From Thinopyrum elongatum (lineage: Eukaryota; Streptophyta; Magnoliopsida; Poales; Poaceae), in NCBI GenBank assembly GCA_011799875.1, contig CM022303.1, positions 69,190,870-69,254,869 of the forward strand: 64,000 bases of DNA. Reading direction: 5' to 3'. The translations under genes and the position numbers were made by a program. Positions 56,401-64,000 of this stretch are shown here, one piece after another. The notes beneath the pieces were generated by a model. It did no database searches. It had not been told where the DNA came from and saw only the letters and a program-made list of their open reading frames with translations. The number at the start of each line of letters is the position of its first letter. The first letter of the stretch is position 1.

Positions 56401-57300
56401 CGGCCTCATACACACGGTAAACTAAAAAACTAAAAAAAGTAATAATTGAATTTATAAAAAACACCGGCATCCATCATGGAAAACGCACTATCACCGTGAA
56501 ACCTTCAGTGCCCGGGCACCGGGCCGGCCACTGAAAGTTTCACAGTAATTGTCCGTTTTCTTAACAGAATTCTAATGAATACCGGAGCTTATGACGTATG
56601 GATTAGTGAACTATTTAAACAGGTCATGTTGCTTATCTCTGGGCGAGGTGGGACTATTTTTAAAAAAAAAATTGGTGCAATCTATGCCGACGGCTAAGCC
56701 TTCGGCAAAGACAGGATACGTGGCACCCTGGCTATGCCGAGGCATAGTCCCCCATTATCCACTCCGCGTTCATCCTCCTCCACCCATTCCCTATCTTTCT
56801 CACCCCCGACCCCAACCTCCCTCCCTCTATTCCTCGACCCCGACCGCCACCACCAATCTCTACGCGCCCAACATCGCCGCCCCGTCCCAGCCGCCGCCCC
56901 GCCCCGACCTCGTCCCCACCCCGACCTCGTCCCCGTCCCGGCCGCCGCCCAGCCCCACCCGGCCGCCACCTCTGCCCCGCGCCCCGACCTCATCCCCGCC
57001 CCGGCCGCCGCCCCGCCCCGACCTCGTCGCCGCCCCACCCCGACCTCGTCTCCGCCCCGCCCGGTCGCCACCTCACCAGCGCCCAAAGCCGCCCGTCCAG
57101 TAGACGCACCCGCACGTGCCCGAACAAAATGGACCACGGCTGTGCACCGGTTGCCTCCGCCACTCGGTGGTGAGGGGAGGGCCTCCTGCCCGGAGTCGCC
57201 ACGCTCCCTCCCCGGAGCAGCCACCGCCTCGACCTCCTCTCCGTTCGGTCCGGCCCCCTTCCCTCCCCGAAACATTTGTTTTCTGTTTTTTTCATGATTT
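56401..57300. other. CACTA-D: internal subterminal copy and GC-rich leader
   Basis: An inverted pair CACCGTGAAACCTTCAGTG / CACTGAAAGTTTCACAGT is at 56490-56546. The subterminal motif CTATGCCGACGGC returns at 56682-56750, then a C-rich CGCCCCGACCTCGTCCCC tract fills 56800-57080. ORFs on both strands are composition artefacts. The layout (head motif, then GC-rich sequence, then second gene) parallels 14640-14121 of CACTA-B. Confidence 0.5.
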
Positions 57301-57379
57301 TGCAGAGGATAAGAGGGCTAAATGTGATAGTTAGACAGATACATGGTAGTTACATAGATAACTTGTTCATACGGATTTT

Positions 57380-57620
57380 TTTTAGATGATGATGATTGTT
57401 AGATGAGGAGAGATAATGATGATTTTTTATGCTTCGATGATTTTGAGATGATGATGATAGATGATAGATGATAGATGATTGTTAGATGATGATGTTTTTT
57501 TTATGCTTCGATAATTTTTAGATGATGATAGATGATAGATGATTGTTAGATGATGATAGATGATAGATGACGATTTTTTTATGATTCGATGATTGTTAGA
57601 TGATGATGATATTGTGATGT
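57380..57620. repeat. GATGAT/AGATGATAGATGAT microsatellite-like tract
   Basis: Degenerate GATGAT, GATAGAT and GATTGTTAGATGAT repeats, probably inside an intron or leader of the downstream CACTA-D gene. Confidence 0.75.
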
Positions 57621-58310
57621 TCTATGAGTTGTGATGTTCTAAATTTTTGTCGCGATGGAATTTGCAGGCTTTGTGGTGTTGCATTTCATCGGAGTGACCG
57701 TCGTCCGACGCGTTGGTCCTTGAGCATCTCTCTGCTGTTCGACTACTTCCCCTACAGCCGAGTGTGAGCTACAAATCCATCTCCTCCTCCATCTTTTTCA
57801 TGTCACTAGATTTTCTTTTCTCGTCAAGTCTCGTAACCTAGGCGTCTCCTGTCCGAAAGGGTTGCATCGATAAATATGCATTCAATTGCATATTTATCAC
57901 CGCAGCTCTTTTGGATTGTCCAGCGTTTTCCACGGACAGCTCGAGGATGTGTAGATTGGGTACGTTCTCCATGTTCTACCCCATTCCGAGACAGGATTTT
58001 GGCGGCGCCTCCCCATTATTCTCCGGAGCACATTCTCTCGGCTATTTGCCGAGACATGTATCTAGAGAACAACGCGGAGGTGCTGCCGAAATTTTATCTC
58101 GGAACGGGGTAGAATGGAGAACGTACTCAATCTACACAACAGTGATGATTCGTATGGGTTCTAGCAGATGTACGTTTCAAGTCTTTTTTTTTCTATGGTT
58201 TAGGAATATGCCTTTTTATGCTTTTTTATTAATGTGTTTATTATTCCTTATTATTATGCCTTTTCCTTCATTTTTAATGTACTAATTGTTTATTCTCTTT
58301 TTCAATGCAG
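57621..58310 (+). other. Leader/intron region of the CACTA-D gene
   Basis: Splice-like signals (for example TTTGCAG at about 57668 and TTCAATGCAG at 58310) and short open stretches (ENNAEVLPKFYLGTG near 58065) suggest 5' exons, but the frame is broken and no domain is recognised. Confidence 0.35.
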
Positions 58311-60926
58311 GTTCGTGGAACATGGGCAAGGGGAAGGCCGACGGCGTGGGTTTCCTACGCAAGGTCGTCGGCATGCCTAGTCGGAGTGGTCTAGCACGTA
58401 ATCCTCCCCCCCCCCCCCCCCCGACACTACTTGACGATGACTCCTCACAGGGGGTCGAGGGAGAGGTTGCCCTAGAGGAGGAGGGGGCGGGGGAAAGCCC
58501 TAGAGGCGAGGGGGGGGGGGGGAGAGCACACAGGGGGTCGCGGCCAGAAAGAGCGCACCCTCACCGACTTAGGGGTGTTGTCTTCGAGGCCCTCCTCTAG
58601 TGAGGTACCCTCTGACGAGGAGGAGGAGGAGGACGAGGAGGTTCAGGAGGATGAGAAGGAGGAGGAGGAGGAGGACGAGGAGGTTCAGGAGGATGAGAAG
58701 GAGGAGGAGGAGGTTCAGGATGGGGCCGAGGAGGAGGAGGAGGAGGTTGGGGAGGGGGATGAGGAGGAGGAGGCAGGCGAGGAGTAGGGTGGTGGCGGGG
58801 ATGATGGTGGTGGCGGGGATGATGGTGGTGGCGGGGAGGGGGTTGGCAACAAGGGGTGGCTGAATGGTAACGCAAAGCTACCAAAGCAGATTCCTGCTAC
58901 CAAGGAGCAGAAGTGGCTCATTGAGCCCACGGGGAAAGAGTAAGTGCCACTTTATAATAATTTCATTCTTTTGCTTGTCACATGCTTATATTTTTCTTTA
59001 TTTTGCTTGTCACATGCTAATATTTCATTCTTTTGCAGCAACTGGATATATCCTAAAGGGGCCCGTATTCCCAACGGCCTCATCACCGTCTTGCTGAAGG
59101 TACACTGGCCGGGGCTGTACTGTCCGGATCCAGTCAGGCACTCGGACCGTCGGGTTTTGGCCACGAGCTGGGACCACTGGGAAGCGGCCCCCCACGCGGA
59201 CCATGAGACCCATGCCAAGGCCCTGATCACTAATTTTTGGGTGAGTTCTCTTCAGAAGCACAAGTCCATTCTGGTTTCATGAATTATTTAACTCATGGCT
59301 TCTTCCATTCTGGTTTCATGAATGATTGTAGAAATACTACTGAGTTCTTCCGGAGCACAAGGCCACTGCCGACCAGATCGTGCTTCGCCAATGCAAGAAG
59401 AAGGCCCGCCAAATGCAGTATGAGGTGCGCTGGGTGGCCATCTCGACATACTATCACGACTCTCTTGGTGTGAAGATGACGAAGGAAGAAGCGCGGAGGA
59501 TGGGCATTACCTTGGAGAGGCACGAGTACTTGGCGGTAAGTATAAATGATTTTTCATTCCGATGTTTGTGGTACATTTCATCGTTTCGTGTTGACATGTC
59601 ATTATGCTTTCATTATGTAGGTGTGTCCAAATTGGTGTTATGGAAAAGACGAGTCCTGGGCGACATTGGTGGATCTGTGGTGTGATAAGGATGGAGCCTG
59701 GGCAGCTACGAGCATAAAAAACAAGGCTAACCGAGGGAAGGAGGGAGTACATGCTCAGGAAAACCGAAACCACTTTCTCCACAAGACACTTCATGTATGA
59801 CTAACCTCATTAAACATTCTTCTTCTTCTTCTATTTACCGTCACTTTCTTATGTATGACTAACCTCTGTTTGATGGTGCACGAGGAGCAACTGAAGCGGC
59901 CACTCTCACACATGGAGGCGTGGGAGATCGCCCATACGCGGAGGAAGCCCAAGCCTGGCGAGGCCAAGTACTACGGCAAGACCGTGGAGAAGAAGAAGGC
60001 CTACTCCGAGGGGTATCTGAGGTTACATCCTGGAACACCTGACCCCATTGCGGCGGATCTGGACGAGAGGGTGGTGGTGGGCATGGGGCCCAAGGAGCAC
60101 GGTCGGGAGGCGCTTCTGGATGTTGTGATCACTCCTTCAATCTCCTACACACAGCTCCGAACTACCGACCCGAGCCTGAGCCAGCGCATGAGCATGCCCA
60201 AGACCAGTGCGCAGTCACACTCCCTCTTTGCTGAGCGGCAATCTGTAAGTATTTTCCCTCTTGCCTTCATTCTTCACTTTATTTTCCGCATTGAGATGTT
60301 TTATGAGTTCCATCATGTTATACCGTAGGCCTACATGGAGTACACACGCCAGGAGACCATGGCGTGGCACGCGAGCCTTTTAGCAGTGCATGAGCACAAC
60401 TCTCGCATGATGGCGGATAGTTTGGCCCCTTTCATTTCACTTCTATATTTGCACTTGCATTTTCTTCTGACATTCTTGTTTGCTTGGTCAATTAACATGC
60501 AGCACGTTGTTGAGTGCATGGCGGCCGGCAGGGTTTCTCAATTGCAACCAGCACCATCTCCTCCACCACAACCAGTGCTACTTACCTTTGAGGAGTTTCT
60601 GGCACAGAACCCTGGCCCCTCGCCGGTTAGTACATCCCCAAACTATTCACCCAAAGCATACCGTTTATTTAACACAATCATATATCCCCTTAACATGTCT
60701 TTTCAACATCCAGGGAACCGGTGGATCTACCGTTGGTGGTGGTGCTGGTCTTGGCACCACTCCCGAGTCATGGAGCCCGATCACTCCGATCCACGAAGGT
60801 GGAGGTGGTGGCGGTGGCGGTGGCGGTGGCGGTCTTGGCGGTAGCGCTGCCGCTAGCAGTGACGACCTGGGCTTCGGTGGACTTGGCGGTGACGACCTTG
60901 GTGGTGCTCAACATCCTGGCGCTTAA
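58311..60926 (+). pseudogene. CACTA-D Transposase_24 (Ptta/En/Spm) gene
   Basis: A multi-exon gene. Exon 58311-58939 starts MGKGKADGVGFLRKVVGMPS, runs through C- and G-homopolymers (58407-58422, 58510-58521) that shift the frame, an acidic (EEED)n tract with a TAG stop (about 58784), and ends KEQKWLIEPTGK. Later exons are 59039-59240 (NWIYPKGARIPNGLITVLLK), 59332-59535 (a TGA stop near its start, then HKATADQIVLRQCKKKARQM), 59621-59794 (VCPNWCYGKDESWATLVDLW), about 59876-60244 (HMEAWEIAHTRRKP), 60329-60411, 60503-60625 and 60714-60926 (Gly-rich tail, stop). Family role: accessory DNA-binding transposition protein. An acceptor near 59875 and a donor near 60411 are not canonical. Confidence 0.75.
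58600..58850. repeat. GAGGAG / GGTGGCGGG trinucleotide-rich tract
   Basis: The (GAG)n-rich coding repeat giving an acidic stretch is followed by GGGGATGATGGTGGTGGC repeats. It forms the end of the first recognisable CACTA-D exon. Confidence 0.8.
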
Positions 60927-61189
60927 GCCTTTGTGTTCTTTACATGACTTGTGGTCTTTTATGGTCCTTTAGATGACTTGTGTGCTTCTTTATATGCTAT
61001 TGTTGTTTGTGATGATGCTTATGTTTTGTGATGATGCCTATATTGTTGTGACGGTGGCGGATAATACTTATATGTGTTCTGTATGTCTATTTGCATCATA
61101 TATATCTGCTGTATATTTGAATTGAATTGAACTGAAAACAAACAGAAAAAAGAAAAAAAATCAAACACACTGCATAGGGCTGGCGCGAG

Positions 61190-61560
61190 AAACTACGCCG
61201 ACGGCCTAGCCGTCGGCATAGGTGCCACGTGGCGCCCACTGGTAGCTCCTGGGGCAGGGCTATGCCGATGGCAAGGCCGTCGGCATAAACTATGCCGACG
61301 GCCATAGCCCTGCCCCAGGAGCTACCAGTGGGTGCCACGTGGCACATGTATGCCGACGGCCTAGCCGTCGGCATACATATGCCACATGGCGCCTCCTAGT
61401 TGGGCAGCACTTGACGGCGGCTCCGACAGCCACCGTTAGGCGGGGGACGTTGCCGACGGCCTTTCTATGCCAACGGCCTCCCGAGGTACGCCGACGCATA
61501 TGTTGCCGACGGTCCTATGCCGTTGGAGGCCGTCAGCATAGGCCTGTCCCGACGGGAATC
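61190..61560. repeat. CACTA-D right subterminal repeats
   Basis: GCCGACGGCC / GCCGTCGGCATA copies in both directions. A 100-bp inverted repeat centred near 61290 pairs GGTGCCACGTGGCGCCCACT with its near-complement at about 61322-61340. Confidence 0.85.
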
Positions 61561-61586
61561 AGGGCTAGGGGTTTATTCCGGTAGTG

Positions 61587-61790
61587 GGTGGTGCAAATGG
61601 CATGTGTTGAAGAAGGCGAAGGAGACATTGGGGCCACTGGACACAAAGAAGAGTGATTTCCAAGCTGAGTTTGAGACGGCGTGGGGTATGATGTTAGATA
61701 AGTACTGTCTCACACCCCTACATGGCACAGATATACGAAAATCAGAAGGAAGTGGGCTAAACCTTTTGATGTATACATCAAGTTTTAGCA
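61587..61790 (+). pseudogene. FAR1-related gene, 3' part
   Basis: Continues the MULE domain from 53583: [34 protein letters not shown] frameshift near 61740 separates it from R-R-K-W-A-K-P-F. The C-terminal half of the MULE domain and the SWIM zinc finger are not found downstream, so the gene is also truncated at its 3' end. Confidence 0.8.
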
Positions 61791-62220
61791 CTAAAGTAAC
61801 TTTTTTCAGTAAGTTTAAGCATCGGTGGTGTAATTGACTCGTCGACTAATTGGGCGGTACCTTTGGTACTGTATAGGACAGAGATGACTAGGAGCTTCCG
61901 TGGGGGGGTGGGGGGGGGACTCTCATAATCGTTGAGCGTTGAGCCTGAAGTTTGCCTTAACAAAGTGCTTGTTGTTTCTTCAAGGTCTCATTTGTTTGTA
62001 TTTATATTCACGGTTATGCTGGCTGATGTTAGTTTGCTTACAGTGACAATCTCCAATTGTAAACTGCCTCACGAGCACATAAATCCCCTCACCCGTTTAA
62101 CCGTCTGTAGGTGTAGCAAGGCCCGTAGATAATAGATGGGGAGGCAGATGTCTTCCTCGATTTTATAGTCCTAGACTAGATATTTTCGGAAGAAAATGAG
62201 TGGACACGGCTCAGTCCATT
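61791..62220. other. Intergenic between FRS remnant and LEA gene
   Basis: No supportable gene. A G-run lies at 61899-61918. Distal promoter elements of the LEA gene may reach into this stretch. Confidence 0.35.
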
Positions 62221-62227
62221 GCAGGTG

Positions 62228-62385
62228 GCCGACTTCAGCTCACTTTTAAAAGGTGGCCGACTTCAAGACGCATGTGGCCAGGGTTCCGTGTGCAGTCCCT
62301 AACGAATCATCCCGACTAAACAATCCGTCCACTGAGCAACGGCGCACCTGCAGTTGATCCATCTCTATCCGACCGACGCCACGTC
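62228..62385 (+). promoter_or_regulatory. Stress-response sites upstream of the LEA gene
   Basis: DRE/CRT cores RCCGAC are at 62228-62233 (GCCGAC), 62256-62261 (GCCGAC) and 62372-62377 (ACCGAC). An ABRE-type site GCCACGTC (complement GACGTGGC) is at 62378-62385, touching the third DRE. These match known binding sites of DREB/CBF and ABF/AREB factors. The clustering about 90-250 bp upstream of the TATA box fits drought/cold/ABA control of an LEA gene. Confidence 0.6.
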
Positions 62386-62472
62386 CATGTCGGCATGTGA
62401 GTCAGCTGCTTCATCTACCGCTCGTTTCCATACACGCGACGGCGTCCACATGATGATGAGTAATAGTTCGGC

Positions 62473-62480
62473 TATATAAG
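62473..62480 (+). promoter_or_regulatory. TATA box of the LEA gene
   Basis: TATATAAG lies 84 bp before the LEA start codon, leaving a 5' UTR of roughly 55-60 nt. Confidence 0.65.
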
Positions 62481-62563
62481 TCCCGCTCGAGCACCAGGAT
62501 AAGGAAAGTAACCAAGCAAGAAGAAGCTAGCAGCTAGCTCTAGCCAAATCAAGATACGTCGAG

Positions 62564-62833
62564 ATGAATCACACCAAGGAGAAGGTGAAGGACGCCGCGA
62601 GCGCGGCCAAGGCCAAGGCCAAGATAACGCAGGCCAAGGTGGCGGAGAAGACGGAGGCGGCGACGGCGAGGTCACACGACGAGCGTGAGCTGGCGCACGA
62701 GCGGGGCAAGGCCAAGGTCGCCGCCGCCGAGGCCGAGCTGCACCAGGCCAAGGTGACCCACCGCGAGGAGGCCATGGAGCACCGCCTCCACAAGCGCGCC
62801 GGCGTCGGGCACAAGCACGGCGCTGGTCACTGA
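62564..62833 (+). CDS. LEA_1 family (D-113 type) late embryogenesis abundant protein
   Basis: An intact single-exon gene of 89 codons from ATG at 62564 to TGA. Start MNHTKEKVKDAASAAKAKAK, then ITQAKVAEKTEAATARSHDE and RELAHERGKAKVAAAEAELH, with a His/Gly-rich tail ending H-G-A-G-H. The T-K-E-K-V-K-D-A-A-S-A-A-K opening and the A-T-A-R-x-x-x-E-x-E-x-A-H-E-R centre are family marks. Such proteins are Lys/Ala/Glu-rich, disordered in water and helical when dried, and protect membranes and enzymes in desiccating seeds and stressed tissue. No signal peptide. Strong codon bias (G/C third positions). The only clearly functional host gene in the window. Confidence 0.9.
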   Translation: MNHTKEKVKDAASAAKAKAKITQAKVAEKTEAATARSHDERELAHERGKAKVAAAEAELHQAKVTHREEAMEHRLHKRAGVGHKHGAGH

Positions 62834-63205
62834 TGTATATGTTGATGTCGCACGGCCGGCCGCCGGCTAGAAAGATGTACTGTGCATGCATCATTCATGC
62901 TAGCAAGCCGTCCTGTACTGGTTTCCTACTCTTTTTTTCATTTCTTTACTCCCAGTCCAAATGTCTGTTCATTGACATCCCTTGTGCTTAGGTATGTACT
63001 ATATGTGATACTTTTTGGCTTCTTGAATAATTAATAACAGAGTAACACAAGTTTTGTCTATATACTGCATTTCATACCCTTTTTTTCTTGCGAAACGAAC
63101 CGCAAAATTAAATTGTAAAGAGCCAGATAGAACACACCCCAGAATAACAGAAAATTACATACTTGCTGTCGCAGATCCATTTCTTTCTTGACAGCAAGCG
63201 AACTA
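62834..63205. other. 3' flank of the LEA gene
   Basis: Contains TTGAATAATTAATAACA near 63024-63040 as a likely polyadenylation context. Nothing else is seen. Confidence 0.4.
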
Positions 63206-63269
63206 CTCTCTCCGTTCGGAATTACTTGTCTCGGAAATGGATGTATCTAGTAATTCCGAATGGAGGGAG
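63206..63269. mobile_element. Compact Stowaway MITE
   Basis: CTCTCTCCGTTCGGAATTAC and GTAATTCCGAATGGAGGGAG form terminal inverted repeats around a short centre, flanked by TA on both sides (63204-63205, 63270-63271). Confidence 0.8.
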
Positions 63270-63552
63270 TACATAGATTACCTAACTTTCAAAAATCAAC
63301 TGCTGTACCCACAACTACTGTCCAAATATTCATTTAGCAACTGTCCAGAACTTCAGTTAGCTACTGTCGAAACATTCAGTTAAGTACAGTTCATGAAAAT
63401 TACAAACATTTGCACCCACATCCAATGTTTTGACAGGAGCAAACATGTTCTAACAATCTTGTACAACGGGTGGTTAATTTCTGAGGCGTATCTGAATATT
63501 CCAGTTCACAAAACAGAGTCCTTTTAAACCCGGGAGAAACCATGTACATAGC

Positions 63553-63618
63553 CAGCACTATGGATGAATGCGAAGGGGGTTTCTAGCACTATGGATGAAT
63601 GCGAAGGGGGTTTCTTAC
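63553..63618. repeat. 33-bp direct duplication
   Basis: AGCACTATGGATGAATGCGA followed by AGGGGGTTTC occurs twice in tandem (about 63553 and 63586). A simple local duplication. Confidence 0.8.
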
Positions 63619-63756
63619 AACTCAGCATTTAACAAGCATCCACCGAGGAAATCAAGACCTAACTACAAAATTTTCACTGGTTCGAGCAATTGACTAAAAC
63701 CCTAACATAAACAGGGGAGACAGAGGTGGCGGGGAGAGAAATCGAGGGCATACTCA

Positions 63757-63930
63757 CCATATACAGGGGCTGGTTCCCCGGGATCTCGCCAACGGGGCTC
63801 CATCATCGTCAACGCCGCCGATCAATGCTGTTGTGCCAATCGCTGCTGCCGTCGCCTACGAACGATCGAGAGGAGAGATACAGGAGGAGAACTCGAGGCG
63901 AGGGCGTCGAAGCGGCAGGGTTTTGGCTTA
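63757..63930 (-). CDS. Possible first exon of a minus-strand gene
   Basis: On the minus strand a GC-rich leader (CTCCTCTCGATCGTTCG) precedes ATGATGGAGCCCCGTTGGCG and an open stretch MMEPRWRDPGEPAPVYM that ends at a good donor GTGAGT (63757-63752 region). This is the usual look of a grass first exon. No second exon was found toward lower coordinates, so product and reality are uncertain. Confidence 0.25.
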
Positions 63931-64000
63931 CTAATCCAGCCACATGCGGGGTCATATGCCCATAACTTACATGCCACACATCTCCCGCCTCTGCAGGGGC

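Larger units (their letters stand above)
53584..61586 (+). mobile_element. CACTA-D: 8-kb CACTA transposon inserted in the FAR1-related gene
   Basis: The left terminus is CACTATCAGAATAACTGCG and the right terminus (minus strand) is CACTACCGGAATAAACCCC, with a GGT duplication. Subterminal repeats are built on CTATGCCGACGGCC and its complement (53610-54080, 61195-61555). The interior holds a seven-unit 330-bp array (54085-56400), an internal copy of the subterminal motif (56682-56750), GC-rich and GAT-rich tracts, and a Transposase_24-type gene (58311-60926, + strand). There is no TNP2 gene, so mobility would depend on another element. Confidence 0.9.

Noticed and set aside
56694..57297. Pro/Arg-rich or Gly/Arg-rich proteins of up to 193 codons
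   Set aside because: They are produced by a C-rich simple repeat (CGCCCCGACCTCGTCC) and are open on both strands at once.
62472..62894. Long minus-strand ORFs opposite the LEA gene
   Set aside because: They are antisense shadows of a GC-biased coding sequence. The + strand has the TATA box, the family match and the stop in the right place.

Overview
The window is a nested transposon landscape from a large grass genome, almost certainly a Triticeae species (wheat, Aegilops, barley or rye). The evidence is the set of families present: CACTA elements with CACTA.TAGAAA-type ends and GGTCCCGGTT subterminal repeats, BARE1/Angela-like Copia LTRs, small Stowaway MITEs, a plant LINE, and host genes of monocot type (LEA_1, FAR1-related, F-box/DUF295). 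No species or chromosome can be assigned from sequence alone. I call the four CACTA elements A to D.

Region 1 (1-24146) is CACTA-A, whose left end lies outside the window. Its second gene (Transposase_24 domain, coiled coil, Pro-rich linker, Ulp1-like C48 protease) runs on the + strand. It is cut at codon level by CACTA-B (904-20695, minus strand, target duplication CAG). CACTA-B carries a TNP2 transposase, a small membrane-anchored coiled-coil ORF, a 335-bp satellite, a second 'head' of subterminal repeats with a TATA box, two inverted repeats built from a captured SNF2-helicase fragment, and a deleted Ulp1-type gene. CACTA-B is itself interrupted by Copia-1 (2011-11353, duplication ATAAT).

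Region 2 (24147-32639) holds an orphan exon, low-complexity repeats and an F-box/DUF295 pseudogene (29254-31302). The pseudogene is broken by a LINE fragment with a 27-bp duplication. Region 3 (32640-44459) is CACTA-C (duplication TTA), which contains a retroposon-like segment and Copia-2 (33474-42849, duplication CGAAC), a sister of Copia-1. The two Copia copies share the same defective interior. Region 4 (44460-47090) holds a second copy of the F-box gene 3' end, Stowaway MITEs and a 535-bp foldback.

Region 5 (47091-61790) is a FAR1-related (FRS) pseudogene. Its promoter side received a LINE (47091-51519, minus strand, 16-bp duplication), and its MULE domain was split by CACTA-D (53584-61586, duplication GGT). 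CACTA-D has a seven-unit 330-bp array and a Transposase_24 gene but no TNP2. Region 6 (61840-64000) has the one clearly intact host gene, a small LEA_1 protein (62564-62833) with DRE/CRT and ABRE-type sites in its promoter, and the possible first exon of a minus-strand gene.

The most interesting part is 11938-12910 inside CACTA-B. Four copies of an SNF2 motif-III fragment are arranged as two long hairpins, downstream of a TATA box in the transcription unit of the element's second gene. This layout could give hairpin siRNAs against a chromatin remodeller.
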